A stretch of 64,000 bases of DNA from an uncultured Oscillospiraceae bacterium (lineage in GTDB: Bacteria > Bacillota > Clostridia > Oscillospirales > Ruminococcaceae), in NCBI GenBank assembly GCA_934513685.1, contig CAKSWY010000007.1, positions 29,325-93,324 on the forward strand. Reading direction: 5' to 3'. Shown here one piece after another: positions 1-8,289 of this stretch. The translations under genes and the position numbers were made by a program. How positions within the stretch are numbered: position 1 is the stretch's first letter; every line of letters begins with the position of its first letter. Under the pieces are notes generated by a model that had not been told where the DNA came from, made no database searches, and saw nothing but the letters and a program-made list of their open reading frames with translations.

Positions 1-359
1 GCAAACTCCGTGGCCATGAAGGGAATGCCGCCCGCCGCCTGCGGCCAGACACCCGCGGTGTGGTCCACAAAATAGGGGGCCATGCCCTGCTGCTGGATCT
101 GCTCCGGCGTTAGGCCCCGGCACAGCTGGCACACCAGCGTGCCCACCATCTCCAGATGGGCCAGCTCTTCGGTGCCGATGTCCGTCAGAATGCCCGCCAG
201 CTGGGCGTTGGGCATGGCGTACCGCTGGCTCAGATACCGCAGGCTGGCGCCGATCTCGCCGTCCGGCCCGCCATACTGGCTGATGATGACCTGAGCGGCG
301 CGGGCGTCCGGGTTTTTGATGTGAATGGGGTACTGCAAATGCTTCTGATAGCTCCACAT
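1..359 (-). CDS. cotJC: Manganese catalase family / spore coat protein CotJC (partial, runs off the left edge)
   Basis: The visible N-terminal ~119 residues match the start of CotJC-type manganese catalases: MWSYQKHLQYP opening, then a helical region with E-L-A-H-L-E-M-V, the usual ferritin-like metal-ligand arrangement (E..H..E). CotJC proteins are about 190 residues, so the C-terminal part lies outside the window. The ATG at 359 follows a strong AGAGGAGGAG ribosome binding site that overlaps the end of the upstream cotJA-cotJB fusion, so the two are co-transcribed. In Bacillus CotJC is a spore-coat protein; in many anaerobes the same family is kept as a peroxide-protective di-manganese catalase. 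Only the family is visible here. Confidence 0.88.
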   Translation of the reverse strand, partial: MWSYQKHLQYPIHIKNPDARAAQVIISQYGGPDGEIGASLRYLSQRYAMPNAQLAGILTDIGTEELAHLEMVGTLVCQLCRGLTPEQIQQQGMAPYFVDHTAGVWPQAAGGIPFMATEF

Positions 360-378
360 GGGCGTTTCTCTCCTCCTC

Positions 379-753
379 TCACATCCAGGGGAAGGGCGTG
401 ACCGCCCAACTCCAGGCATCGCTCTCGCTGAACACGTCGGTCATGCCCTCCTGCTCTTCCAGACGGGCGCGCAGTTCTTTGCGCTTTTGCAAAAGGTCGT
501 TGTACTCGGCCAGCGCCTCGCAGTTTTCCGGGTTTACGTCCAGAAACAGGCGCAGGTCATCCAGGGCAAACCCCAAGGCCAGATAGTCCAGCCAGGGCTT
601 TTTCCCCTTGGGCTTGCGGGGCGCGCCGCCCACCGCGTCCAGCGGTTTATCCAGCGCCTGAAACAGAGTGCCCCGGGTCAGGCCCTCCATCGGCGAATAC
701 AGGGCCGCGTATTCCTGGTAGGGAATGCCGACCATGGTTAAAGTCTCGCTCAT
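379..753 (-). CDS. cotJB: CotJA-CotJB fused spore coat protein
   Basis: A 124-residue protein. Residues about 12-38 (Y-Q-E-Y..LYSPMEGLTRGTLF..LDKP) look like the CotJA core, and residues about 52-124 match CotJB (KPWLDYLALGFALDDLRLFLD.., ending in aromatic/Pro-rich SWAVTPFPWM). In Bacillus cotJA, cotJB and cotJC are three separate genes; here the first two appear joined by a basic PRKPKGKK linker. The ATG at 753 was chosen because AAAGGAGAT lies 8 nt upstream; a longer upstream reading has no homology. cotJC follows 19 nt downstream. Role by family: assembly of an inner spore-coat or coat-like structure. The CotJA assignment rests on a short motif and is less certain than CotJB. Confidence 0.8.
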   Translation of the reverse strand: MSETLTMVGIPYQEYAALYSPMEGLTRGTLFQALDKPLDAVGGAPRKPKGKKPWLDYLALGFALDDLRLFLDVNPENCEALAEYNDLLQKRKELRARLEEQEGMTDVFSESDAWSWAVTPFPWM

Positions 754-924
754 CTGCGGGATCTCCTTTCGCTGCTGCATTGCCCGGCGGCGGTTCCGCC
801 GGGGCTTGCCTTTAGCGTTTCCCGTTTTTTCGCCGGCATACCTCTGTGCTGCAAAAAAGCAGAGCCGAACGAGGGCAGAGCGCACCGCCGCCTTTGTTTC
901 GACTTCGGCGCAGCGGGCGGCACT

Positions 925-971
925 GCAAAAAAGCACACGCGGGGACGCTCTTCGCCTCTCCCGCGTGTGCC
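925..971 (-). terminator. Intrinsic terminator of the MerR gene
   Basis: On the minus strand GCACACGCGGG pairs with CCCGCGTGTGC around a short loop and is followed by TTTTTT. It separates the MerR gene from the cotJ operon, so cotJ must have its own promoter in 754-924. I saw no clear sigma-A promoter there; a second GC-rich hairpin lies at about 782-805 just before the cotJ ribosome binding site. Confidence 0.8.
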
Positions 972-1041
972 GAATCGTTTTCGTTGTTCTATTTTGTACG
1001 AATAAATACCGGTCGCTTCTGCCGCACCCGGCCTGAGCAGC

Positions 1042-1506
1042 TCAGCCCGCGCTCACGTTCCGCTCCGTCTTTCCCGGTGTGCGGCCGTGGGATAGGTCGT
1101 ACAGCACCTGAACCTCCGGCGGAAGCTTGTCCGGCAGCATGGCGTGAATGTGCTCTTCCCCGCCGTCCCGCATGGCCTGCTCGTAATACCAGCACTTGAA
1201 CTGCAGCATGGCCAGGCTGTGCATCTGGGCTTCCAGCGTCTCCTTCTGGCGCTCCAGCAGCTGCCGGCGCTTGGGGTAGCTGCTGGCCCCCTCGGTGCAC
1301 CACTGCATGAACTGCCGGATGTCCCGGATCTCCAGCCCGGAAGCCTTCAGGCACTCGATCACATGCAGCGCCTCCAGCTCCTGTTCGCCGAAGCGGCGCA
1401 TACCGGAGACCCTCTCCATGTGGGGGAACAGCCCCTCTTTATCGTAATAGCGAAGGGTCGAGATGGGCAACCCCGTCATCTCCGATACCTGACCGATGGT
1501 GTACAT
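1042..1506 (-). CDS. MerR family transcriptional regulator
   Basis: 154 residues. The N-terminal winged-helix HTH is typical of MerR (YTIGQVSEMTGLPISTLRYYDKEGL, residues 2-26), followed by a long helical dimerisation region. There is no clear cysteine metal-binding motif at the C-terminus, which favours the aldehyde/stress-responsive NmlR/AdhR-like branch over the metal sensors. An imperfect palindrome at 1544-1559, just upstream of the ATG, is a plausible self-operator. The upstream neighbour in the same direction is a broken flavodoxin-fold quinone reductase, a common target of this type of regulator. The ligand is unknown. Confidence 0.88.
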   Translation of the reverse strand: MYTIGQVSEMTGLPISTLRYYDKEGLFPHMERVSGMRRFGEQELEALHVIECLKASGLEIRDIRQFMQWCTEGASSYPKRRQLLERQKETLEAQMHSLAMLQFKCWYYEQAMRDGGEEHIHAMLPDKLPPEVQVLYDLSHGRTPGKTERNVSAG

Positions 1507-1543
1507 TGCACGGCTCCTTTCTGCAGGGCGCTGGGCGTTTCTC

Positions 1544-1559
1544 CTGAAGTTAGCTTCAG
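1544..1559. promoter_or_regulatory. Putative MerR operator
   Basis: CTGAAGTTAGCTTCAG is an imperfect 16-bp palindrome with the GTTARCTT-type centre seen in many MerR-family operators. It sits 38 bp upstream of the MerR start codon, fitting autoregulation. I could not place well-matched -35/-10 boxes at the usual 19-bp spacing. Confidence 0.45.
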
Positions 1560-1619
1560 CTTCCGGCTTTTATCCTAGCACACGGGCCGCTGTTTTACAA
1601 GGGGGCCTTTCTGCGGCAT

Positions 1620-2220
1620 TCAGTCTGCCGGGGCTGCCTTTTCCGCTAGCCTATCCCGGTCGGCCAGCATGGCCTTCAGTGTGCTTTGCAGGGTCCCGGC
1701 TGCTGCCGCAGGGTTTGCGTCCAAACCGGCCGCGCAGTAAAAGCGCAGGTCCTCAATGCCAAACATTCCGCAAAGTTCTTCCCAATACAGCTTCACGGAC
1801 GGAACCTTGCGCAGCGGGCCGCCCGCCGTTGTAATGTAGGTCAGCCTTACAGAGCTTCGCCGGGCGGCCGTCGGCACCATAGCCAAAGGTGACCGACTGG
1901 ACACAGATATGCTCAATGTACACTTTCAGCTTCGAGGGAAACGAGGAATCCCAGAAGGGTGCCGCAACGACGATCTCATCCGCTGCCGCGAACTCCCGCG
2001 CCAGTGCATAGGCCGGCAGATCGGTACGCCCCGCTGCCAGCTCTGCATCGCGGGCCGCTACATCTTCCCCGCTCATCGGCGCAAGGTCCAAATCCGCCAC
2101 CCGGATTCTCTGCACACTGCAGATATCCTCCGAAAACACCTGCCGGATGTACGCGGCGGCAAGTTCTTCTGTGCGGGATTCGGCCCGCATACAGGCATCG
2201 ACGTAAAGCACTCGTTTCAT
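1620..2220 (-). pseudogene. Flavodoxin-fold NAD(P)H oxidoreductase (AcpD/azoreductase-like), frameshifted
   Basis: The reading frame from ATG 2220 (GAGGA ribosome binding site) encodes the front of an FMN-dependent NADH-azoreductase/quinone reductase: MKRVLYVDACMR, then DEIVVAAPFWDSSFPSKLKVYIEH and VTFGYGADGRPAKL. At about 1845-1860 the homology leaves this frame and continues in another one with LTYITTAGG and LYWEELCGMFG, running to 1620. A one-base (or two-base) indel therefore splits a gene that should give about 200 residues. Either the gene is newly broken or the assembly carries an indel; codon composition on both sides is still gene-like. No slippery heptamer suggesting programmed frameshifting was evident. 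Confidence 0.78.
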
Positions 2221-2308
2221 GATCATTCCTCGAAAAAGGTCCGTATTTCTGTGAGTTCAGCCTTCTTTCAAATTGTAGCATACAATCCGTATCAACGCCA
2301 TACCGAAC

Positions 2309-2977
2309 TTACTCCCGGTATTTTTCCATCATTTCCCTGAAAAGCTCCGCGGCCGTCGGCGGCGTGTAGGTAATGGCGTTCGCACCGGCCGCAATCGTTT
2401 CTGCAATGGACGCTTCTGTGCGCCCGCCGGTGGCAATGATGGGCACCTCCGGGAATTCTCTGCGGATCTTCTGCACCACCCGCGGCGTTTGGGCCGCACA
2501 GGCCACATTCAGAATCGAAGCGCCGTTCCGAATCCGCTCGGCAACATCGGTGTCTTCTTTTGTCACGGTGATGATCACCGGAATGTCCACGGCCATTGCC
2601 ACGGCGCGCAAATTTAAATTGGTAATGGGCGCATTGAGCACGACCCCCATGGCCCCCTGGCATTCCACGTCCTTGGCCAGCCCCACGGTGCGCATTCCGC
2701 TGGTCGTTCCGCCGCCCACGCCGCAGAACACCGGAATGTACGAGGCTTTGATGATGGCATCGCTGATGGCCTGCTGCGGTGTAAACGGATAAACCGCAAA
2801 CACTGCATCTGCATCGCAGTTGCGGATGATGGCAAGGTCTGTGGTAAATACAAAGCTCTTGATTCTTCGCCCGTTTACCACAATTCCTGTGGCGTTATAA
2901 ACCGACTGCGGCAGTTTCAAAATGTTGTGGCGCAGCTGCCCTTCAATCCGGGGCGAGGTTTTCTTTTCTTCCGGCAT
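2309..2977 (-). CDS. Conserved TIM-barrel protein, function unknown
   Basis: 222 residues without a signal peptide. The sequence has the alternating beta/alpha pattern of a phosphate-binding TIM barrel: FCGVGGGTTSGM mid-protein, then VIITVTKEDTDVAERI, and a C-terminal phosphate-loop-like IIATGGRTEASIAETIAAGANAITYTPP. This resembles the ThiE/NanE/HisA-HisF superfamily in outline but I do not recognise the exact family; homologues in databases are often just called hydrolase. It stands alone: tRNA-Tyr is upstream and the broken oxidoreductase is downstream. The start codon is preceded by a GGGCGG-type site. No substrate can be named from sequence. Confidence 0.72.
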   Translation of the reverse strand: MPEEKKTSPRIEGQLRHNILKLPQSVYNATGIVVNGRRIKSFVFTTDLAIIRNCDADAVFAVYPFTPQQAISDAIIKASYIPVFCGVGGGTTSGMRTVGLAKDVECQGAMGVVLNAPITNLNLRAVAMAVDIPVIITVTKEDTDVAERIRNGASILNVACAAQTPRVVQKIRREFPEVPIIATGGRTEASIAETIAAGANAITYTPPTAAELFREMMEKYRE

Positions 2978-3101
2978 ACGTTCCGCCCTCCCTGTTTTTG
3001 ATCGGCTTTTAGCATACCAGAGCGGGCCGCCCTTTTATTTGACAAATCGTGAACATACTATAAATATTTCCCACGGTACAGCGCCCCGGAATGATCTGCG
3101 C

Positions 3102-3137
3102 AAAAAGAAACGCGATGCTCAATTGAGCATCGCGTTC
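3102..3137 (-). terminator. Terminator of tRNA-Tyr
   Basis: On the minus strand AACGCGATGCTCAATTGAGC..., a near-perfect hairpin of about 14 bp with almost no loop, is followed by TTTCTTTTT immediately after the tRNA CCA end. Confidence 0.85.
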
Positions 3138-3222
3138 TGGTGGGAGCGGGTGGATTCGAACCACCGAAGCTATAAGCAGCAGATTTACAGTCTGTCCCCT
3201 TTGGCCACTCGGGAACACTCCC
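3138..3222 (-). tRNA. tRNA-Tyr (anticodon GTA)
   Basis: Read on the minus strand the gene starts GGGAGTG, pairs with CGCTCCC at the 3' end, carries a long variable arm as expected for bacterial tRNA-Tyr, has anticodon loop CTGTAAA (GTA) and T-loop GGTTCGAATCC, and encodes its CCA end. Total 85 nt with CCA. Confidence 0.95.
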
Positions 3223-3263
3223 ATATTTTGTTTTGTGTTGTCCGCACTCCTTAGTGCTTGTTT

Positions 3264-3292
3264 ATTATAGCAGGGGGGCGCTGCAAATGCAA
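3264..3292 (-). promoter_or_regulatory. Promoter of tRNA-Tyr
   Basis: Minus-strand TTGCAT, 17-bp spacer, TATAAT, about 40 nt upstream of the tRNA 5' end. Confidence 0.7.
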
Positions 3293-3430
3293 GCTTTTTT
3301 TGAAAAAATTTTTGGCTTTTTTGAAATTTTCTTTTATCCCCGCAAATACCCCAATTTTTCCATCGTAACATCAGTGTTTTTCTCATTGTGGAATCCATTC
3401 CATTTTCTAGTTTTTTGCCGCTTCCTATGG

Positions 3431-3436
3431 TATAAT
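3431..3436 (+). promoter_or_regulatory. Extended -10 promoter of the radical SAM gene
   Basis: TGGTATAAT is an extended -10 element with no good -35 box at 17 bp. It would leave a leader of about 120 nt before the ATG at 3565. Confidence 0.5.
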
Positions 3437-3564
3437 AACAATGCGGCAGCGCACTGCGCCCTTTTTAGGGGCCGATGCGCACCGCCCCGGCCGGTTTGTT
3501 TGCCCCGGGCCGCTCTGCGCTTTCTGCCGCTGACTATTGATTTTCCGATTGGAGGAACCGATCC

Positions 3565-4434
3565 ATGCGATATTCCGGTGATGTTTACCGTCCCCCCAGT
3601 GAGGCCCACAGCCTGATCGTTCAGGTCACCTACGGGTGCTCCCACAACAAGTGCGCCTTCTGCAACATGTACAAGGCCAAGCGCTTTGCCATCCGCCCCA
3701 TTGAAGAGGTGTTTGAGGACCTGGAATGGGCCCGCGCCCACTACCCCTACATTGAGCGGGTGTTCCTGGCCGACGGCGATGCCCTGATTCTGCCCATGGA
3801 ACATCTGCAGCGCATTCTGGAGTTCATCCGGGAGCGCATTCCCGAATGCCAGCGGGTGGCCGTCTACGGCTCGCCCAAGAGCATCATCACCAAAACCCCG
3901 GCCCAGCTGGAAACCCTGCACGCCGAGGGCCTGGGCATTGTGTACATGGGCCTGGAGAGCGGCAACGAAGAGCTGCTGAAGCGCTACAACAAGGGCGAAA
4001 CCGCCGCGCAGATCGTGGAGGCCGGCCTGAAGGTGCGCCGCGCGGGGCTGACGCTGTCCGTCACGGCCATCAACGGCATGGGCGGCGTGGAGATGTGGCA
4101 GCCCCATGCGCTGGACACAGCGGCGGCCCTTTCGGCCATGAAGCCCGAATACATCGGCCTGCTCACCCTGCGGGTGTACCACGGCACGCCCCTGGCCAAG
4201 TGGGTGCAGGAGGGCACGCTGACCCAGCTTGACCCCCTGCAGCTGGCGGCGGAGACCCGCCTGCTCATCGAGCATCTGGACAGTGAGGGCAGCGTGTTCC
4301 GCGCCAACCATGCGTCCAACTACCTGATCCTGAAGGGCACCCTGAACCGCGACAAGGCCGCCCTGCTGAAAAAGATCGACGCCGCGCTGGAGGGCAAGCA
4401 GCCCTTCCGCCGGTTTGTGGAGCTGGGCTTCTGA
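3565..4434 (+). CDS. Radical SAM protein
   Basis: 289 residues. The cluster-binding motif is GCSHNKCAFC (Cys25, Cys30, Cys33), a C-x4-C-x2-C variant rather than canonical C-x3-C-x2-C but regular for this subgroup with its GCxHNxCxFC signature. A SAM-binding region follows with FLADGDA (residues about 70) and the GLESGNEELLKRYNKG block near residue 140, as in HemN/MiaB-like radical SAM barrels. No B12-binding, TRAM or extra iron-sulfur domain is present. The ATG has a TTGGAGGAA site 9 nt upstream. It is monocistronic and converges on the polysaccharide operon through a shared terminator. The substrate is unknown. Confidence 0.88.
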   Translation: MRYSGDVYRPPSEAHSLIVQVTYGCSHNKCAFCNMYKAKRFAIRPIEEVFEDLEWARAHYPYIERVFLADGDALILPMEHLQRILEFIRERIPECQRVAVYGSPKSIITKTPAQLETLHAEGLGIVYMGLESGNEELLKRYNKGETAAQIVEAGLKVRRAGLTLSVTAINGMGGVEMWQPHALDTAAALSAMKPEYIGLLTLRVYHGTPLAKWVQEGTLTQLDPLQLAAETRLLIEHLDSEGSVFRANHASNYLILKGTLNRDKAALLKKIDAALEGKQPFRRFVELGF

Positions 4435-4462
4435 GCCGCGTGTGCGGTTTGCCCCCCACAAC

Positions 4463-4530
4463 ACAAAAACCCGCGCCGGGCGCGGCCTGCTTTTGCAGGC
4501 TCTGCGCTCAGCGCGGGTTTTGTTTTTTAT
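4463..4530. terminator. Bidirectional terminator
   Basis: AAAACCCGCGC and GCGCGGGTTTT form the outer stem, with a nested GCCTGCTTTTGCAGGC hairpin inside. A-rich and T-rich flanks on both sides suit the convergent genes at 3565-4434 and 4552-5310. Confidence 0.85.
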
Positions 4531-4551
4531 TCAGGCAGCAGCGCGGCCGAT

Positions 4552-5310
4552 TTAATTGTGGCCCACCAGCTTGCGCCGCAGAAACGCGGCGATTTTTTTG
4601 CCCCAGTGCTGATTTTCCAGGAACACCACCGGCACTTCCCGATAGGTCACGCCCTCGGTCTCCAGCCACACGTCCAGCAGGCGCTCGCTCACAAAGCCGA
4701 ACACCCGGGCGTCGTTCCGGCTGTACCCCGTCAGGTCCAGTCGCTCTTCCAGCCGCCCCAGCACCGCAAACAGCCACCGGCACCAGGCGTCAAAGGTCTC
4801 GCGCCGCATCACCATCATGTTGAACCGGTGCCCCCAGGTGCGCTTCATCACCCGGTCGTAGGCAGGCAGGTAGGCAGGCCACTCTTCGCTGAGGATGGCC
4901 CGGGTCGTGTCCAGATCCACTGCATGGTGGGCGTGGGCATACTGGCTGTAATTGGTCTCGATCCAGTAATTGCGGGGGGTGGGCAGCACCGCCTGCACCC
5001 CGTTCAGGGCCTGCTCCAGCTCCGGGCCGGTCATCACCCGGGCCTTTTTGTCGCCGCGGCCCGGGCGGGCAAAGTGGCGGCGGTAATGGGCCAGGCCAAT
5101 GGCATCGCCGGGCAGGTTTTTCCAGGCCCAGTACAGGCCGGTCAGCTCGCAGTAATGGGGGTTCTTGGCCGAGATGTTCTCGCCGGAATCATCCCGGGTG
5201 TAGCCGGGAATGCTCTCTTTGCCGGCGGCCCCCACCTGCACCGGCAGATACACCGGGTCGGCGGGCATCCAGTAGGGTTTGTGGGCCGCCACTACAACGC
5301 GGAGGTTCAT
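4552..5310 (-). CDS. DUF4422 domain glycosyltransferase-like protein
   Basis: 252 residues matching the DUF4422 family found in capsule and exopolysaccharide loci: VVAAHKPYWMP at the start, NPHYCELTGLYWAWKNL (residues 50-66) and IGLAHYRRHF (71-80), then a C-terminal NMMVMRRETFDAWCRWLF block. These proteins are thought to be cytoplasmic glycosyltransferases. It overlaps the end of the glf gene by 4 nt, so translation is probably coupled and the acceptor or donor may involve galactofuranose; that link is inference from context. It is the last gene of the operon and is followed by a strong terminator. Confidence 0.88.
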   Translation of the reverse strand: MNLRVVVAAHKPYWMPADPVYLPVQVGAAGKESIPGYTRDDSGENISAKNPHYCELTGLYWAWKNLPGDAIGLAHYRRHFARPGRGDKKARVMTGPELEQALNGVQAVLPTPRNYWIETNYSQYAHAHHAVDLDTTRAILSEEWPAYLPAYDRVMKRTWGHRFNMMVMRRETFDAWCRWLFAVLGRLEERLDLTGYSRNDARVFGFVSERLLDVWLETEGVTYREVPVVFLENQHWGKKIAAFLRRKLVGHN

Positions 5311-6404
5311 CCCAGCACCTTCTGCACCATGTTCAGGGCGCTCTCGATCACCTTGTCCATGTCGTAGTACTTGTACTCACCCAGGCGGCCGCCAAAAATC
5401 ACGCCGCCCTCGGCATCGGCCAGGGCCTTGTACTGCTGGTACAGGGCACCGTTCTTCTCGTCGTTGACGGGGTAGTACGGCTCGTCGCCGGGCTTCCACT
5501 CGGCGCTGTACTCCCGGCTGATGACCGTTTTGGGCTGGGTGCCGAACTCAAAGTGCTTGTGCTCAATGATGCGGGTGTAGGGGGTCTCGGCGTCGGTGTA
5601 GTTCACCACCGCATTGCCCTGATAGTTGGGCATATCCAGCACTTCGGTCTCAAAGCGCACGCTGCGGTACTCCAGCGCGCCCAGCTTGTAGCCGAAGTAG
5701 GCGTCGATGGGGCCGGTGTACACCACGGTTTTGGCCAGGGCGCTCAGGGCCTCCCGGTCGGCCAGGTAGTCCACACCCAGGCGCACCTCAATGCCGTCCA
5801 GCAGCTTTTCCACCAGCGCGGTGTAGCCGCCCACGGGGATGCCCTGGTACTTGTCGTTAAAATAGTTGTTGTCGTAGATCAGGCGCACCGGCAGTCGCTT
5901 GATGATAAAGGCGGGCAGCTGGTCGCAGGGGCGGCCCCACTGCTTTTCGGTGTAGCCCTTGATGAGCTTCTCGTAAATGTCAGTGCCCACCAGGCTGATG
6001 GCCTGCTCTTCCAGATTCTGGGGGTTCTCTACATGGGCGGCGGCCTTCTGCTCTTCGATCTTGGCCTGCGCCTCGGCGGGGGTGATCACGCCCCACATCT
6101 TGTTAAAGGTGTTCATGTTGAAGGGCAGGTTGTACAGCTCGCCCTTGTAGTTGGCCACCGGGCTGTTGGTGTAGCGGTTGAACTCGGCCAGCGCGTTCAC
6201 ATAGTCCCACACCTGCTTGTTGGAGGTATGGAAGATGTGGGCGCCGTACTCGTGCACCTGAATGCCTTCGATCTCCTTGGTGTAGATGTTGCCGGCAATG
6301 TGGTCCCGCTTGTCGATGACAATGCAGGTCTTGCCAGCCTTTTTGGCCTCGTGCGCGAACACCGCGCCGTACAGGCCGGCGCCTACAATCAGATAATCCA
6401 CCAT
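5307..6404 (-). CDS. glf: UDP-galactopyranose mutase
   Basis: 365 residues, the usual length. The N-terminal FAD-binding motif is MVDYLIVGAGLYGAVFA, followed by VIDKRDHIAGNIYT and VHEYGAHIFHTSN, all hallmarks of Glf; KGYTEKQWGR and RLPVRLIYDNNYFND are the conserved substrate-binding stretches. The enzyme interconverts UDP-Galp and UDP-Galf in the cytoplasm, supplying galactofuranose for surface glycans. The ATG at 6404 was chosen over an in-frame ATG 12 codons earlier because AAAAGGAGAAAACC lies directly upstream of it. It sits between the phosphoglycosyltransferase gene and the overlapping DUF4422 gene. Confidence 0.96.
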   Translation of the reverse strand: MVDYLIVGAGLYGAVFAHEAKKAGKTCIVIDKRDHIAGNIYTKEIEGIQVHEYGAHIFHTSNKQVWDYVNALAEFNRYTNSPVANYKGELYNLPFNMNTFNKMWGVITPAEAQAKIEEQKAAAHVENPQNLEEQAISLVGTDIYEKLIKGYTEKQWGRPCDQLPAFIIKRLPVRLIYDNNYFNDKYQGIPVGGYTALVEKLLDGIEVRLGVDYLADREALSALAKTVVYTGPIDAYFGYKLGALEYRSVRFETEVLDMPNYQGNAVVNYTDAETPYTRIIEHKHFEFGTQPKTVISREYSAEWKPGDEPYYPVNDEKNGALYQQYKALADAEGGVIFGGRLGEYKYYDMDKVIESALNMVQKVLG

Positions 6405-6461
6405 GATGGTTTTCTCCTTTTCAAGACTCTGCTTCTGCACACGGGCGGCAAAAGCAGTGAT

Positions 6462-7898
6462 TTACTTGGTTGCATGGGCGTGGCCATGCTGCAGCTGTTC
6501 CTTATTAACCATACCACCAAATACGGTCATAAACAAGATGCGAATGTCCAGCCAGAAGCTCCAGTTTTCAATGTACCAGATGTCGCACTGTACGCGGCCG
6601 TCAATGCTGGTGTCGCCCCGGAAGCCGTGCACCTGCGCCCAGCCGGTAATGCCCGGCCGCACCTGATGCTTGACCATGTACAGCGGCACCGACTCCTTGA
6701 ACAGCTCCACATAGTGCGGGATCTCCGGCCGCGGGCCGACCAGGCTCATCTCACCCTTGAGCACGTTTACCAGCTGGGGCAGCTCGTCAATGCTCAGCTT
6801 GCGGATGATGCTGCCGAACAGGGTTTTGCGGTTGTCCTGGTTGGTGCTCCAGGCGGTGTCCTGCTCCTTGTTCACGGCCATGCTGCGGAATTTATACATC
6901 AGGAAGGGCTTTTTGTAGCGGCCCACCCGCTCCTGCTTGAAGATGATCGGCCCCGGGCTGGAAAGCTTTACGCCGATGGCCGTTGCCAGCATCAGCGGGC
7001 TGAGCACGATCAGCCCGAACAGGCTGCCCGCAATGTCCACCGTGCGCTTCAGCGCTGCCGCGCCCAGATTGTCCAGCGGGGTGGCCCGGATGTTGATGAG
7101 CTTGCAGCCGCCCACCGTCTCCAGCGTGGCCCGGGCCGGAATGTAATCGTTGTAGAAGGGGATGATGCACACCTTGGTGCCCTGCTTTTCGCAGGCGGAG
7201 ATGACCACCGGCAGGAAGGGGTTCTCGTGCGCTTCCAGCGCCACCACCACCTCGTCAATGCCGGTGCCCTCCAGCAGGCTTTCCAGGTCCTCATAATTGC
7301 CCAGGCGGGGAATGCCCATCACCTCATGGGCCTCCTTGGCCACATAGCCGTCCACATGGAAGCCGAAATGGGGCGCGCGGTGGACCGATTCCACATACTG
7401 CCGGGCCAGATGGCCGTTGCCCACCACGATCACGTGCTTCTGGTTGTAGCCTCTGCGCCGGTAATAGCGCAGCACCACCCGCACCACAATGCGCTTAAAG
7501 CTGACCAGCAGGGTGCTGATGGCGCAGAACATCACCAGCACCAGGCTGGAAATGTCCCAGGCGTTGACCCAGCCCCAGGACTTGATCAGGTACAGGCCCG
7601 AGGTGACCAGCAGTGTGCCCAGCACGTTGACCCAGACCAGCATCCGAAGCTCCTGCCAGAGGGGCTTGTAGCGGAACGAGCCATACAATTGAGTGCAGTG
7701 GTAGGCCACCACCAGCAGCACACTGTACAGCACGATGTACGACAGATTGTGCAGCGTCCATTCTTCCTGCAGGGTAAAGCGGCCGCCGGGCAGAAGCTCC
7801 CAGCGGATGTAGGTGGCGACCAGATACGCAAGAAAAATTAAAACGCCATCCAACAAGCTGCTCAGCAGATTCAGCAGCTTTTGATTTCGTTTGATCAC
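6462..7898 (-). CDS. Polyprenyl-phosphate sugar phosphotransferase (WcaJ/CpsE-like)
   Basis: 478 residues. Several N-terminal membrane segments (about residues 12-140) precede a nucleotide-sugar-binding CoA-binding-like domain (HVIVVGNGHLARQYV) and a C-terminal bacterial sugar transferase domain: KRTVDIAGSLFGL, VGRYKKPFLMYKFRSM, DELPQLVNVLKGEMSLVGPRP. Family role: transfer of a sugar-1-phosphate onto undecaprenyl phosphate, the first step of exopolysaccharide or capsule synthesis. The start is a GTG at 7898 with AAGGAGG 9 nt upstream; the frame continues upstream without homology. It is the first gene of the three-gene glycan operon, which lacks its own flippase and polymerase, so those must be elsewhere. 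Confidence 0.93.
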   Translation of the reverse strand: MIKRNQKLLNLLSSLLDGVLIFLAYLVATYIRWELLPGGRFTLQEEWTLHNLSYIVLYSVLLVVAYHCTQLYGSFRYKPLWQELRMLVWVNVLGTLLVTSGLYLIKSWGWVNAWDISSLVLVMFCAISTLLVSFKRIVVRVVLRYYRRRGYNQKHVIVVGNGHLARQYVESVHRAPHFGFHVDGYVAKEAHEVMGIPRLGNYEDLESLLEGTGIDEVVVALEAHENPFLPVVISACEKQGTKVCIIPFYNDYIPARATLETVGGCKLINIRATPLDNLGAAALKRTVDIAGSLFGLIVLSPLMLATAIGVKLSSPGPIIFKQERVGRYKKPFLMYKFRSMAVNKEQDTAWSTNQDNRKTLFGSIIRKLSIDELPQLVNVLKGEMSLVGPRPEIPHYVELFKESVPLYMVKHQVRPGITGWAQVHGFRGDTSIDGRVQCDIWYIENWSFWLDIRILFMTVFGGMVNKEQLQHGHAHATK

Positions 7899-8289
7899 AG
7901 AATGGTTCCTCCTTGAGGGATCGGGCCGGCACACACTGTACGCAGGTTCAATGTTTTTCTGCGTTTCCGGCGTTTATTTCCCGCCGTTTGTACCGTTTTT
8001 CTTCCCCGTGGCAACTATTATACACGGTCATGCAACCCGTTTCCAGCAAATTCAGCCGGGATTTTGCGCCCTTGAAAAGCAGCATTTTATCCAAAAATCT
8101 CAAAGTTTCTTTGAGCAGTTTGCTGCTTTGCCGGTTCCATGCCCTCAAAATTCAGCGATACTAGATAACTTTTTAAGGAAATCACACCGCCGTTTCTTTT
8201 TAAACGAAAATCACCGCCGGTTTATTTCAGGCTTTTCCTGCAAAAAGATGACAATTTTATGTCAGATTCGCCTTGCTTGCCAAAACATT
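7899..8289. other. Intergenic region upstream of the glycan operon
   Basis: About 390 bp with no convincing gene. A leftward promoter candidate lies at 8017-8045 (TGGAAA, 17 bp, TATAAT on the minus strand), giving a leader of about 110 nt. The part nearer 8290 is AT-richer, repetitive in short GATTTT/CTTTT runs, and holds no obvious terminator for tmcAL. Confidence 0.5.

Noticed and set aside
1845..1860. Programmed ribosomal frameshift in the oxidoreductase
   Set aside because: No slippery heptamer or downstream stimulatory structure is evident, and the family is not known for recoding; a mutation or assembly error is simpler.
3016..3045. TTGTCA and TATGCT as a promoter for the TIM-barrel gene
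   Set aside because: The spacer is 23 bp, too long for a normal promoter; an extended -10 may work but evidence is thin.
5553..7841. A 762-codon open frame on the plus strand
   Set aside because: It is antisense to glf and the phosphoglycosyltransferase gene, is built of low-complexity Val/His/Gln/Leu sequence typical of GC-rich antisense frames, and has no ribosome binding site.
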